The position numbers and the translations under genes are program-made. 64,000 bases of DNA from Torymus aiolomorphi. Its lineage: Eukaryota > Arthropoda > Insecta > Hymenoptera > Torymidae. A model generated the notes under the pieces. It saw only the letters and a list, made by a program, of their open reading frames with translations, searched no databases and had not been told where the DNA came from. Positions 35,131-50,555 of the stretch are shown one piece after another; positions within the stretch are counted from its first letter, which is position 1, and each line of letters starts with the position of its first letter. The stretch spans positions 227,989,876-228,053,875 of the forward strand of contig CM070873.1 in NCBI GenBank assembly GCA_036365515.1. The letters run 5' to 3'.

Positions 35131-37369
35131 GGCGAGCGAGATTGGACGCGAGCGTTGACAAAAAAAAACCCCATTGGAGATTGATATCCCGGTGGTGGAG
35201 TGAACACGGAGGAAGGTCGCAATTAGGGGATAATGAAACCCTTCGAGAGGAGTATTTGTTCGACATGACGAGAGGTCCTTGGTTGATGTATCGGTTGTCG
35301 TGGATTCGTTTTATTTTTAAATGGCGCGAGTGGGTGCATGATTTGTCAGTTCGATTTTTGATAAAAATTTTCACTTTGATAAAAGAAATCTGTAGTTGGT
35401 ATAGAAAAATATAGAATATTTAAAAATGAATAAGAGAATAACTTATATAATGCATGAAATACTTTGTTCACTAAAAAATAATATAATATTATAATGATAA
35501 ATTAGTTTAGAAATTAAATCTTCATTTAGTACCCAGTGAAGAATTAACGTAATAGTCATTCATTTCTCAAAACTAAATAAATTATTCAATTCTAAAATAA
35601 ATCGATTCCCACTAGTCCTTCCCGGAAGGGCGATCAATATGCAGATTTTTTCGAAAATTTCTTCACGGTATGCACTTGTTCGTGTACCTTAGTGTGGGTT
35701 ACACCTACGGACGCTACTGATTTATTGCTACAATTTTCTAATCTAAAGAACGATCTAAGAATATATTTAACCAAGCTAAACATCTGAAATATTTTAAGCT
35801 ATTCTAAAATTTGCTATAGTTTTTTATTTTATGTGCCAGAATATTTTAATAAATAATTGTATGCATTATTATTGATATTAATTTACGATATTTATTCAAT
35901 TATGAGTATCTCATTGTATTACTTATTTCGTTTTAAAATATTGTTTAACTTGAAAAGAAAATAAAGCACAAAAGGTGCATACCTTGACAGTGACAAATGC
36001 ATGAGTCATATCATCAATAGTTTCACGCAGAAGTCTTAATCAAAAAGCACACACAGCTTCAATCGAAAACAATTTTCATGTAAGTAAAGCTTTAGTCTGT
36101 AACCACATGCTCTGCACTGCTCCTGGACCCCGCGTTAATTTCAAATCCTACACGACAGGTTGAGCAAGGTTGAAAATTATACACGCTTAAGGCTGTGGTA
36201 GCAATTGCAGAGAAACAAAGTAAGAAATGAGGCTCCGCGTAGGTTTGAAGTGCGCTGCGATGGTATGCGATTATGCAGGTAGCATTTCTTGTTTATTATG
36301 ATAGCTTTACAAGAACAAATAGTTAAAAAATTTATTAGCTTGTATGGGATAAATATATATTATTTTAAAACATTCATGAATGGCTTTACTTCTATAAAAA
36401 CTTGAAAAAGTGCTGCAATAAAGTATTCGTAAGAAAATAATTACAGATACTTAACTATAATTCATAAAATGAAATGTTTTTATTGAATGGTAAACGATTT
36501 AATTTGTAGAGGATTGTATGAAAATTAATAGAAATAATTTTTATTGAGTATAATTATTACTTTTTGAATAGTCACTGTTTCCTTAATTTTCTTTCTCGTG
36601 AAAAAATTGTAATTTTTAAAAACCATTTTTTCTCATTCGCCTAAGACAAGGCTAAAATAAAACTCATAAAATAAAACTTGAATATTTTTACATGCAGTTA
36701 CATATCAATATTATGTAAATTGGAATAATCAGGTTTCTATAGCAGTACTTTACATAAATGATATTTATAAATAAAAATGTAAATATTGAAGTATTTTTGC
36801 GTAATATTCTTCAAACTTTCAATTAAAATTTTAATATCATTTTATTTTAAGCAAAATTTGCTTTGTTATTGTAATCGTAAGGTTAAGTTTATTTTTCAAG
36901 TTGCCTCAAAAATCAAACCGAAACAGTTAATTGAGGTAAATGAACTGAAACAATATGATACTTAAATTGCGAGGAACAAAGATACTTATGAATCAGAAAT
37001 TAGTAGTGGGCAGATCCTTGAACCAAGCCAAAAAAAGTGTGAAGAAATGTAGTCACAATATCTTGAACAAACGAAACGACTTTCAGATCATAAACGAGAT
37101 CCTACGCCAACGCAGAACCATGACTCACTTTTGCAAGATCAACACCCGAACGCTGCTTTAATGCTAAAACCTTTCAATACGACAGCACCATTTTCGTTAA
37201 ATTCCAACTTCCCAACGATCCATTGCTTCTATTTTCCACAAAAATCTCCCCAAAAATCCAAACATTTCATAATCGTTAAATAATCGTCCAAGCTACACGA
37301 CCGCGTAGGCCATAACTCCAAGCCGCTGAAAAATTGAAGCTAATTAACGAAATGTGAGCTGGTTTTTCT
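35131..37369. other. AT-rich desert
   Basis: No gene supported. A 68-residue Lys/Asn-rich frame from ATG 36955 is not convincing. 36090-36290 has more balanced composition than its surroundings. Confidence 0.35.
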
Positions 37370-37720
37370 GCATCGGTACTCACTCTCCGCGCGCGGCGCG
37401 AAGAAATACGATCGTGCCCCGGCGAACGAACGTAATTTATCTTTGCCGATCTTCGCGTGCGGCGAGCCTTGCTATGTGTGTGCGAGTGTGCATTATATAT
37501 CGGTTCGCGCGCTCTCGCCGGCCGCCGTTCGCGGTCCCAAGGCACATAGCCCCGCGCGCGGTGCCATACGATTGGGCCGCGCAACGGAGCAGTGAAAGTG
37601 CTCGCGCGGGTTCGAGCTATTTCATAACGATCTGTGCAACGCGCGCATTAAAAGTGCAACCTTCTCTCTCTTTCTCCCGCGCTGAGCTGAAATTCTCCTC
37701 TTTGTTTCGTCTACGATGTA
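37370..37720 (+). promoter_or_regulatory. CpG-rich island ending in a donor-like site
   Basis: CG-dense. TCTACGAT then GTAAGTTTGC (GT at 37718-37719) is a plus-strand donor candidate at its right edge, as with the islands at 12.2, 15.7 and 53.9 kb. Confidence 0.3.
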
Positions 37721-38965
37721 AGTTTGCACTTTCAAACGTTGAATTCAACATAAAGCGGTCGCATAATAAGCGCAACTATACGCGGCCACGGGATATCAGA
37801 CAAAGGGGGAATATAGGATTGTGTTGAGAAATTTAAGAATAAATAAATTTGTAAGCTTCTGTCGTAAATAGTAATTGTTACATGGATTTTTCATTTTTCT
37901 TTCTTTTTTTAAGAAATACTTATATGATACCGGATAACTGTTCAGGCACTAATATGCTAATTAACTGTATGCGCTATTAACTCTATTATCGTTAAGTATC
38001 ACCTGCATAGATTGCGCCATTTTTCATTATGATTTAATGCCTTGACCTTCCGGAAAAAGTTTTCCATGGGAAACACTAATAATTGCCACGGCTGAATTGG
38101 CCATTACCAAAAGGCACGCGCCTAACGACCGCATTAGAATCGATGCAAAATGAACTATTTGTTGCGCGGCTTAAGCACTTCATTGTTGAAGCCGAAGTTA
38201 GATGTACACAAGCTACCACCTTTTTTTTCTTTTCATGCGCAATCAAGGCAAACAAGACGCTGCAGCGCGTCACCAGAAGGTGCTCGTGAAAAGCGCGCGC
38301 GCGCGCGAGGGAGAGACGCTCATTAGGGACTTTTTCCCCTCTAAGGAGATCCTCCTAATTATAAACTCGCGTAGTATAATGAAATAATCTGAGCTGGCGT
38401 TAGTACCGAGCTCTGCATCCGAGTAACAACACGCGCGCGTACATACACACTTCCCTGAGAATTTTTGCGAGAGGAGGCTCCAGAGGCGGTTTATTGACCG
38501 CGGAGACGACAAGAGAGCTGCTCGCGCGCCACGCGCTGAAATTAGGCTCGTGGGATACGAAATGGAGCCTTTGTTGTCGCGCCCTATCTACAGGACGTTC
38601 CTCTTTTTTATCAAATGAAGATATATATAATAGTTTTAGTAGTTAGGGAAGCATGGGTAGAACAATACTAATAAGATAGCGATAGACACGAGGACACGTA
38701 TTTTCTTAGCTTGACAGGCAATTTTATTAATTATTTCTAGCTTAATATCTTTTGTGCGAGAACTTGAATTAAAGAATATCTTTTTAATTAAAGGATATAA
38801 TGTTATAGTACTTTTTAATAATTAACAAAAGGTTGAACTAAAATAACGTGCAACGAATTTCAAAAAACGTATAGCTTATTTTATTTTATAAGGTTCGATG
38901 ATTCTTTAATGATAAATGCAAGTTGGTCTTAAAGTACAGTAAGCACTGAAAAGTAATTACAAATT
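37721..38965. other. AT-rich DNA with one CpG-rich patch
   Basis: CG-dense patch at 38270-38560 with (GC)n near 38295-38308. No gene. Confidence 0.35.
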
Positions 38966-38971
38966 TTTATT
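38966..38971 (-). terminator. Possible polyadenylation signal of the chaoptin-like gene
   Basis: AATAAA on the minus strand, about 365 bp past the stop codon at 39336. It is one of several possibilities in AT-rich sequence. Confidence 0.3.
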
Positions 38972-39335
38972 AGGAGTACAAAACCAACAACGTACAAGAG
39001 AACACGAATATCGTGTTCAATTGAAGTTCATATATATACAAAATAATTCGCATCTCTTTACAAGTAAAACAAACGACGCTCAACGCCATTTACGCAATAA
39101 ACATTGGAAATAAATCAACAGTCCTCGATTAATTACAAGTAATTACAGCCAATACTTCGTCGATTAAAAAATATATATTCATATATCACTATAATATGCG
39201 TGATGCGATAGCGTTACATGGTCCTAAATGAAAAATCCCTCCTCCCACCTTTCTCTCCGCTGAAAGAAAAGACCTTCCGGCAAAAAAAAAATGCGCTCGA
39301 AGGGGACGATATTACAATTATTGTCGCTTTTTCGC

Positions 39336-42300
39336 CTAGAGCCGCGCTAAAACGATGGGAGCGAGAACGAGGAGAATGTTAATAGCCGATTGTCTGACGG
39401 CCGCGCTGAAAGCCTGCTTATCTAAAATTCTGCACTGTGAGCTTCGGAAATGCTTAACATTTCCCACGGAGTCGCGCGCGAGGACGCACAGTTCATATTT
39501 CACGGAGGGATCGGGCAGATCCCTTATCTTAAACGAACGCTCCTTGTAGACGATGTCCTTCTCCAGGACGTTCTTGCCGCCGCCCGGCTCGCGCACCACC
39601 AGGTAGAAGTCACCCGTGTCCTCGCGCGTCGCCACGTGCCACGAGACCTTCCACGTGTTTTCCTCGCTATCGCTAAAAAGAAAATTTAGACATTATTGGA
39701 TATGGAGTAGAAAGTTATTTTGATAATTGTGATGGACTAACTTTTAAGAATAATATTTTAATTTTAAAAATAAAAAATATCTATTATACAAATTTTTCTA
39801 ATTTTATAGTTTGAATATTTTTTCAGTATTTTTACTTAATTTCTTTATACTGATTGATAAATCTTACGCATTTGATATTTTCCCTAAATCATCTGTATAT
39901 GTATACATCAAATAATACTTGAAAACCTTAAATATGTTATCTATTAATCTATTATATGCTACTAAACAATGATATTATTATTCACGGTATAATAGATAGC
40001 AATGTCTAAGATTTGTAATTATTTTCGGAAAGGGTATCTTTCGTATTCTTTACAAAATTTCAGATAACTATCTGAGACTATACCCAACAGACTAATTCAG
40101 AGTTTTACTACACCCTTTGGCGACTGAAGAAGTCTTGGAACCTTCTTCTCCCTTGCTTACGTATTATCATTTTTCTTCGTACTTTCAAGCATCCTGTTCA
40201 GTCTTTTTTCACAATTTATTGAATGTACAGTAATTGTTATAGTATATTTTGCTCGACTTTTAAGCGATTTTACCTTGTGTCTTTATCTATATATGTATGG
40301 ATAAGGACTAATTATTAGACCCGTAGAAATATATAAATAAATACTCTCTAAGTATGACTCAATAAAATTTCACTGAACATCACTTATAAATATACTGAAA
40401 AATTATATTTCATTGACATTTTAGTTATTTTGAAATACTTACAACTGGTTTGCAGTGAAATTTACTGATTCATTTTCGGAAAGTACACAATAAATTAGAA
40501 TACGATACGCTTGCTAGAGGACGGAGAGAAAAAAATGTTATAATTCACAAGAAAAATCCTTACTATTCTAGATTTCTATATTTGACATCAGGAAGAATGT
40601 CATATTTTGGATCCTCCAAGATTTCCTTATCACCACAGCTCATCAACACCTCGTCGACATCCGGTAGATGCATATCAGCCACGTAACTAGGACTAGTGCA
40701 GTCTACGTCCATCCAGTCAGGGGGGACAAAGGTAAACGCGTCGAGCCACCTCCGTAAGGGTCGTATAAAACAGTCACAGTGCAATGGATTGCCTAGATAA
40801 AAACGTTAATTCGTTAATTAACATGTTAAACTAACTATAAGTAATGGTTTGAATTAGTCTTTTTATCTAAAATAAATATCTAATTTTCCTAACATAAATT
40901 CCAACTTTATTATTATTTAACATTATTTATTATATTATAAAATTAATAAGATTTATTTTTTAACAAAAGTAATCTGTATTGTAAAAGAATCTTTGAATTT
41001 GATGATATATTCTAATTAATATTATAAAAGAAATAATTTATGTTTCGAATTAAATTTTATATTTTAAAAAATTGTCTATACAAAGGTAGAAATTGTTTCT
41101 CGAAAATCAATAAATTATTTCTTAGTAATAATAATTAGTCAAAATAATTTAAATGAAAAAATTACCGGCATATTTTATTTCTGTTCCATTTTTTAATATC
41201 GCCATAAGCTTATCATCGAAACTGGTAAAATCATTATATTCTAAACCTAAAAGTTTAAAATTTTGTAATGGAACTAGTCTATCCCAAGGCAGGTAATTCA
41301 TTCGATTGTTATTTAGAATTAAATTCGTTAAATTTTGTGGAGGTATGAAAACGTCCGGCTCAGATAAGTCAGTTAACTCATTATAAGACAAATCTATGGT
41401 TTGTAATGATGTCATATTCCCAAGTACATCTAAAAAAATAAAATAGTAACTTAATTTTAAAATTGTATTTAAATAATTTTAAAAAACAAAATTTTATTGT
41501 ACTATACGTACATCTTCGAATGTCACTGATGCTATTGTGACTAAGGTTCATAAAAACAACTTTTCTTGTTCCTAAAGTAAAATCAAAATTCAGAACTGGT
41601 ATACTATTATAGGAAAAATCAACTTCCTTTATTTTATAAGGAATCCAAGGGTCGTGTGGTAAAGTTTTGCTTGTTATAAATGCAAGCTTGTTGTGACTTA
41701 AATTAATTTTTTCAAGTGATAAGCAATCGTCTAACAGTCCATTAGTTTTATTGTCCAGTTTTTCCAGTTGATTGTAAGAGAGATCTAAATTTCGTAATGA
41801 TACGAGACCCCTAAATGCTCCATTTGGAATGTGTGTAATTTTATTATTTGTTAAATTCAACGTTAAGAGTTGAAGAAGTCCTTCAAATGCACGTTGACTT
41901 ATGTTATGAATTTGATTATTGGCTAGATTTAATTCAAATACAATCGGTAATCTACCAAAAGCGGCTTTGTTAAGAGATGTCAAATGATTATCCTAAAAAA
42001 TCAATCAATAACTTGAATGAATAAGTCAATCACTTATTTGTATATAAAGATGGTAATTAAGCCGTAAAATATACCTGTAGATAAAGATATTGTAAACTAG
42101 TAAGAGAACTAAGGGCCTCCCAGGGTGGCTTAGTCATATTGTTTCCCTGTAGATATAAACTTCTCAAGGTAAGTAAACTTTCGAAACTTCCTTGATACAA
42201 ACTGTCACCTAAACGATTATATGATAAATCCAAGGACAGTAAAGCATTCATTGAAGGCCAAACATCAGTGCTTGGAATTTCTGATAGAAGATTTTCTGAG

Positions 42301-44897
42301 AAGTCCAAACTTCCCAATGATATAGGTATCAAAAACATTTTGGTAAGTTCGTTATTTTTTACGGATAACGTTCTGAAAAAATAAAGAATTATAATGGAAA
42401 CCCTTAAAATAAACAAATATTTCTGTGACAAATATTAAACTATTTAATTTATTAAAAAAATTACCTGCAACTTGCTAATCTTGTTAAACTTCCTCGCGAT
42501 ATTTCATTTAATTTGTTGTAACTCAAATCCAAGTCCAGTACCGTAGGCAAAGGACCAAATGTCGATGGTTTGATTTTGTCAAGAGAGTTATGAGATAAAT
42601 TTAACGTACGCAAACTGAATAATGTTTGAAAGATAGCATTGTATATATCTGATAAATTGTTATAAGATAAGTCGATTGTATGCAGTTCATAAAGTTTTGG
42701 GAAAGTTTGTCGTGGAATTGTTCGGATTACGTTGTGCGAAACATTCAGAACTTTCAAGCCGGTCATGTTATGTAAAGGAATCTGCAAATGAAAGTTATTC
42801 CTTGAGATGAGATACAATTTCTATGATAAAAAATGAAACTGATATGTAACAATTCATAACTAAGTCAACACCATATAGGAAATCGTTAAATAATATATTG
42901 CTTACTTTGAGCTTAAGAAAAAATACTATTTAAGTTCAGATTCCAAAAAAATTTACCTGGTTTAATGCCGTTAAAGAGTTATAACTCAATTGCAACGTAG
43001 TAGCATAGGTAGCGCTATCGAAAGCCGTTCTTGATATGTTTTCTATTTTGTTGTGGCTCAGATCTAACACTACAATATTGGCACAATTCTCAAATGCACC
43101 ACTTTCGATTTTGGTTATTGCATTGTGAGAAAGATTCACTGTCGCTGAAAATAAATCTTTAAATGATAATTTTTCTACAATTGTCACTTGATTTTCAGAT
43201 ACATCTATAACCTAAAGCATCCAAAGTAATTATTTTTATTAATACATTTTTAGAGTATGTAGTTTAAATGTATATTTAAAAACAAGTATTATACCTCAGC
43301 ATATTGTAGCTGATAAAACATTTGATAATCGATCTTCTTGATCATATTCTTAGACAAATCCACGGTACCGATTCTAGTCATGGTACCAAAAGTTCCACGG
43401 CCGACATCAGCAATGCGATTATTACTTAAAAACAGTCTTCTCATGAGGCGCATTCCTCGGAAAGTATTAGAATCAAGCTTTCGTATTTTATTGCTATTTA
43501 AATTAAGCACTTTTAGCAATGAATTCCTTGCAAATATACCTCTGTAAAGAATAATGACTTTGAAATAACATATCTATTGTTTCAACAGCATAAAATTTCA
43601 AATGTAATTTATTCGCAAACGTAATACCTTTTCAACTCGGAAATCGCATTATGAGATAAATTGCAGAATCCCATTTTTGTAAGATCTCCAAGATGTGATG
43701 AATCGAGCTTGTCAATCATGTTGTGCGATAAATCTAACGCTTCGACGTCTCTCAAGCCTTTGAACTGATTTTTTTTCAAGTCTTTTATTTGATTGCCATG
43801 CAAATCAAGCGATTTGAGTTTCTTCAAAGGAGCCCAAGTTTCCACTGCTAGCGAACTGAACGTACCTGAAATATTGAAAAAGTTCAATGGTAATAACAGT
43901 CATTAAAATAACTTTCTAATTTTCTGCATATACTATTTTAGGAAGGAAAATGTTATACATTACCATTGCTCAGTTCGAGCCGCTCGAGCTTCGATGCAGC
44001 GAGACTTTCTCCAAAAATATTAGTCGGCAATTCGTCTATTTTATGTCCTCTGATATTTAAAACGGTGAGATTTCCTAAAATTTGCAGTGCTTCTTTAGGA
44101 AACTTTTCTAGTCCACTGCCGATTACGTGAAGTTCTTGTAACGTGCGGTTTACACCGAGGAAACTGTGTTCCTCTATGAATTTTAATGGGGTGTCTATAA
44201 ACTTCAGAATTCGTACATTTAATGGATAAAGTGCAGGGCCGTAAAACCGCGCTGGAAAGAAAAAGTAATAGTTATCGTATAATGGTTGCTTTTAAGTATA
44301 CTCTTGTGCAATCAAAGAATACAAATTGTTGTTAAGTGACAAAAAGTTTATTGGAATTAGCGGAATAAATTTAAATATAATGGGTTAATTTTGTAAATTT
44401 GCAACTGACTTCGCTAAATTAATACATTTAAGCTATTCAAACAAAATTAACTTTCTACGAAAGGAAAGCTAGCAATTCGAAAAAGAAAAAACTATTATTG
44501 TTTTTCATTATATTTTTTTATTGACGAGCTACTTATTTGTTAATTAACATTCGTAATGCAATGCGTAAAATGTAGCGACTTTTTTGAAACTACATATACT
44601 ATTTCCTGATTGCTTTTGGCGGTCATTAAAAAAAATTTTCAACATACCTATTTTACATTTATATATCGTCAGCTCTTCGATCGGCATTCCCTCGTTCCCA
44701 AGGTTAAGGAAAGCGAGACTCAGGCTCGCCAAATTCGTGTTTTCACATTCTACGTAGAGACCTTGGTCACTGCCACGAACACAGACGCATGGGTGTATAT
44801 ATGCGCTTTCCTTGGGACATGCGTACTTCGGCCCCGGCGGGATATAGCCCCCCAGAGCCGGGAGAATGCATCCCAGCAGTAACGTTAGAAGTAACAT
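39336..44897 (-). CDS. Chaoptin-like leucine-rich-repeat cell-surface protein, 1067 residues
   Basis: Coding exons, in order: 44897-44648, 44251-43964, 43865-43628, 43541-43295, 43211-42957, 42781-42465, 42372-42075, 41992-41512, 41429-41166, 40792-40564, 39672-39336. All junctions are GT-AG and all phases agree (3204 bp). The protein has a signal peptide (MLLLTLLLGCILPALGG), a Cys-containing N-terminal cap (CPKESAYIHPCVC), and about 33 LRRs of the form LxxLxLSxNxI. A classic LRR C-terminal cap (GNPLHCDCFIRPLRRWL) and a ~90-residue fibronectin-III-like domain follow. The protein ends in a hydrophobic tail (AINILLVLAPIVLARL) with no cytoplasmic part, which fits a GPI anchor. Chaoptin-type proteins mediate homophilic adhesion, notably of photoreceptor membranes; this specific role is inferred. 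An acceptor at 44902-44904, four bases before ATG, implies an upstream non-coding exon. A donor-like site at 45513 (minus) is one candidate. Confidence 0.9.
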
Positions 44898-44901
44898 TTT
44901 T

Positions 44902-45779
44902 CTGCAACAAAAAGTATTAAAAATTAGCATTTGAATATTAAAATGAGTATTTATTTTATATAGTTACTTTATATTATCTTATTATGTTATAGATTATTAT
45001 ATTTAAAGTTTATTTGCGTTTATAAAACAATCGAATAGTTGCAGACAACTCATTGTTAAAATATTAAGCAATAACATTCATTAACATTAAAAAGTGTTTA
45101 TGTATCAAAAATTGAATTTACATATTCTTCATTTTTCGTTTAACGATTGCTTCTATACTATATACAACGCAAGTCTAGACGTTTTCCTTGACAGTGAATT
45201 ACTACCTCTGAAAAACCGTTGCTTCAACTTTTACTTGAATCATTGAAATGGAGCGTTAAATCATCTTTATTTTTAGAATGTCATGCTCGACAAATTTTTA
45301 GGCACTACAAGTAGAAAATGAATCAGTGGAATATTATTGGAGCGGTAAAGACGATTTTACCTGATTTTTCAACCAGTAATACTTCCTAATGAAGTTTGAA
45401 AAACACTTATTCATCGTTAATAATTATTGACGGCGAAAAATTTGTTATCATGAAGCAATCCATTAAAACTAAAAAATTAAAATACACATACTACATGGAG
45501 TGACACAACTTACTCTATCTCAATCTATCACAGACAAAAAAAAAAACGTAAACCAAGCAACGTTGCGCTCCCCCCAACCCGTGTAATGCAGTTGTTCAAC
45601 ACCACCCATAACAAACAAAATTAATCTCCAGCAAAGAAACCACTCATTCCTGCTATCTCGGACGCCATCTAAAGTACAAGAGCTCAAGCAGAGCCATAGC
45701 AACAATTATTTTTCAGCAACAAATCACCGAGCACCGTAGAAACATCCCCCCGCGTAAAATCCTCTTACATATTTCCATC
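44902..45779. other. AT-rich 5' flank or first intron of the chaoptin-like gene
   Basis: The minus-strand acceptor TTTTTGTTGCAG next to 44901 shows transcription enters from here. AGTAAGTTGTG (minus, GT at 45513) is a donor candidate for a non-coding first exon. No other feature seen. Confidence 0.4.
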
Positions 45780-46220
45780 TCCTCCGCCTCATATCCTCCT
45801 TCTTTCTCTCATCATCTCTACTCTCGCGCGAGTAATTTATTCGCGTGGTCGGTCAACAACTCAGGGGATAATCATCATCGTAAACGTCCTTGGCGCGAAA
45901 GCCCACGCCGCCGCCACGGAGCGCGCGTGAGATTCACCGCGGATGATACACGGTATGGGTGTATCCTTATGGTGAGCGCGTAGGCGATTCACCAACTCGT
46001 TTTCTAGCTCATTGTCAGACAAGCGCCCGGGACACGACGACGACCTACTCGTCTTCTCGCGTGCTCCTTATTCATCCAGATCGACGCTACTCGTGCGTCG
46101 CCGTCGCGCGATGAAGAACCGACGATTATCAGCTTTCGATGGCCGCGTATAGCCATTATAATGACGAAGCTGCGCAAGAGGCAGTTATTAAGGCGGTGTG
46201 TGCGCACGCAGCCGCGTTTT
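45780..46220. promoter_or_regulatory. CpG-rich island upstream of the chaoptin-like gene
   Basis: CG-dense stretch about 1 kb upstream of the first coding exon on the minus strand. By position it is the best promoter candidate for that gene, though no clear TATA/initiator pair was found. Confidence 0.35.
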
Positions 46221-46512
46221 TTCCGAGCATGGGTATTTTTTTTTTCCTTTGTTTGCTGTAGGTGCTCTTATCGACTGAAAACATTCAATTTTTCACGAAC
46301 GATGAGCATCGATGTTATAGAAAGGGGGAAGGGGGGATGAATGGCAGGTATAGGTGCGGTTATACACGCGCGTGTCCATGCGTGTGGAGATTTTGTCATT
46401 ATGGAAATGATTGTGATTGTCAGCGATTGCCGCAGGAAGCTTCGTAATGTACGGCTGATTCTCTTTACTGTTTTTCACCCGGCGATAAGACGATTGTGAC
46501 ATGTGTGATGTA

Positions 46513-47749
<1,237 letters not shown>

Positions 47750-48080
47750 GCCGTACAACCAGGTACAGTAGGCGCGCGCGCGCTCTCCAATGAGCCGACA
47801 CTCAAACGGATTGACAAGACACGTGCGCGGGTACTTTGCAAGTTTAATATCTTCTTCTCGCGTCGCGCGCTGATGTCCGCCCGGAGCTGCAGGTGCTCGC
47901 GTTAATCTTCGCGGGAGGAGTACATTTTCCAGCTACATACAGCAGGTGCTGGTGGTGCTCGTAATGGGCCGCGAGAATAAGATGGGCGACCGCGATATCG
48001 CGCTGAGTGCGCGCGTGAATGCAGATTTGTAAGATGATCCTGAATCGTTCCCGCGAGGCTTCTACTCACTGTACACGCCT
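47750..48080. promoter_or_regulatory. CpG-rich island
   Basis: CGCGCGCGCG near 47772, then CG-dense sequence. Confidence 0.25.
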
Positions 48081-49369
48081 CTCATGCTGTAAGCCTGAGT
48101 ATATGTACATATATAGGGGCGCTTATCGCGACGAGGAAGTGGAGTGTGTCGTGTCATTCGGCCAGGGTTTAGTAGCACTTGTGCGCCTATAGTGCTCCAG
48201 ATTTACGATGCTGTGGGTTGTGTTTCTTTTGCCCTTTCTCGACTTTATTGCGATTTCCGAGCGCGAGCTTTGGCCGGGGAAAATCCATTTTTTTTCGGAG
48301 ATTGGAATATATATACGAGCTTGCGTTTTGGTTTTCTGGGTTATATTTGAAAAGTCATTAAACGAGAGTTTTTTAATTGTTTTATTAGAAAAGGTTTAAA
48401 GCAATTAGAAAGTTTTATGGTCAATAAAGTCTAAAATACTTGAGTGTTTCGTTTGCGACTACTGTAAAATAAACTGACTTTGCCATTTTTTTATATACGT
48501 ACATAATCAAACGATGTCAATCTTGAAACTGACTATAACAGTTGTGGATTTATTTCGTTCTGGAAATGGGAATTGTAATAGTAGTTGCAGACTTTTGTGG
48601 ACCATATATTCAAATATCGTTTTTTGTTACTGGAGCTATAATTTCAGCTTAGATCTAAATCTTTGCATTTAAATCTTACACTCACATTTGTACATAAAAT
48701 TTTATTCGTTTTAAGTATTACTATTTCTTTTAGGAGTGTAAAAATAACAATGCCTAATGGTTACTTCCAAATAAGTAAACTTCGCATAATTTTAGAATAC
48801 ATTAACATGATTATTATTTTTTCAATATGCTAATTCATTCTTCTAATCATAAATTCAATAATGAGGCATTATTGTTCTATTACATACCAAAGTTCTATCG
48901 TAATCCTTTAGGCATAAGACATGTACAGCATATTTTAGTTAGATTGAAGTTTTGAATTAATATAATAATAATAAAATATAAATATAAAAATAACATCTCT
49001 TTTTAACGTTAAAAAAGCTTGTACTCCTTTATTTTATGTTATTGTGAGAAATGTATACAACAGCGAACATTTTAATATTCCACTCGTATTTCTTTTAATT
49101 TCCGTTTCCCACAGAATGACTTTTGTTACGAACTTGCTGAAAACCCTCGGGAGAACTTTCTTCCATTAGAAAAACCTTCAACACACTGCCGCTTTCAGAA
49201 AATGTAAAGTACCTAATTACCGACAAAAGGAACAATTAATAACGAAGATTCAGCGCATCCTATAAGAAAAGCAACCGTGTGTCACGCCTGGCAGCATAAA
49301 GCCGCGACTTTACGCCAGTCATATAGCTATACATACGCGCCTTATCCGTGAATGAACTGTCATGTGAAA
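48081..49369. other. AT-rich DNA
   Basis: No gene. Overlapping Phe/Leu-rich frames at 48144-48399 in three phases are noise. Confidence 0.35.
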
Positions 49370-49990
49370 ATGAAAATACCACGGCAGTCAAGTGCACGCT
49401 CGTGCCCTTCCAGCTATACATCACGCAGCGTGTATTAATAGAGAAATTCAAACCTAACGACGTCTTATTATCCGCTCGGTGTATCGTCACGCGGCGCACA
49501 ATGAGAAAAGCGTGTGCACCTCGCGTCAGCTGAGAAAATGGCACGCGCGGCCGCTCTATACGCGCACGGATAGTTCGCGAACGCCGCCGCGTGTTTCAGC
49601 AGCAGATAAGAAAAAAACCCTCCCAGGGAAAAGAAAGGCGAGCGTACGCCGCTCCAGTTTTGCGCGCCCGCGTCGACGAGGGAAATACAAACACATGAGG
49701 TGTGTATGTGTATATGTGTATATAATATACGTGTGTACGTATACACGTGTCAATGGGCTCGAGCAAGTTCTACGCGCGGAATTTCAACATCCGGGAAAAG
49801 TGCGCGTTTTGACGACGACAAAAAGCTCGCAAGGCGCTATTGTACGGCGAGTGAACGCGCTTATTAGGCATCGGTCAATTGAAATGGTAGTAATGAGCGA
49901 AAATCTTCGACGAACGAGAGGTGTATATAATACGTGTGTATATGTGCGTACGTGTTTAGCGCGTTTAGTTCATTGACGCTGCTTTTTGCG
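49370..49990. promoter_or_regulatory. CpG-rich island with TGTGTATATG tract
   Basis: CG-dense; alternating TG/TA tract at 49698-49745. The 165-residue plus frame begins with a non-ATG codon and has no domain. Confidence 0.25.
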
Positions 49991-50555
49991 CGCTCTAACG
50001 AGGCAGTTGTTGGGCTTTTCGCTCGACGAAGGTGTATAATTGACGCTTTGACTTATTATTCATTGGTTTTTAATTTGTATTATTATTACTACTACATGGT
50101 AGAATAGTGTTTGCGAATAATGAACTGATATAAAAAATAGTAAAATTATAACTTTTTCTTTCAACTCTTAAAAATAATAGATCATAATGAAATTGATACA
50201 TATGATACTCAGATCATACAAAAACATGACTTATGCAATTACTATTATATTTACCATAAAGACTAAAATTATCATTAAGAAAATACAAATCAGTTAACTA
50301 TATCATTTTTATTAAGATTATTTAAATTTTTAGGCATAAATTAAATTTATTATGCAACGTAAAAATTCAAATATTAAAAAGTATTTCAGTATAAAGAGTT
50401 TTATACGTTAATATTGTGATTGTAAAGGATCATATGGGTACAAGAGAAAACGTTTTTTTCAACAAAAAGTAAAGCTCACTCAGTCTTAGTTTATTCTCAC
50501 AGTCCTCGAACCTTGAAAGATATGTTGCTTTAGCAAAGGTACGCATTACAAAAAT

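Noticed and set aside
34054..35222. Many frames of 70-138 residues on both strands
   Set aside because: Simple-repeat-rich CpG island; translations are Ser/Leu/Pro or Arg/Thr runs.
36955..37161. 68-residue Lys/Asn-rich frame with ATG
   Set aside because: AT-rich surroundings, no splice signals, no recognisable motif.
37600..37620. GGTTCGAGC, resembling a tRNA B box
   Set aside because: No A box or cloverleaf could be placed around it.
37354..37827. 157-residue plus-strand frame
   Set aside because: Mostly CG-island sequence, a competing minus-strand frame, no domain; a splice donor at 37718 interrupts it.
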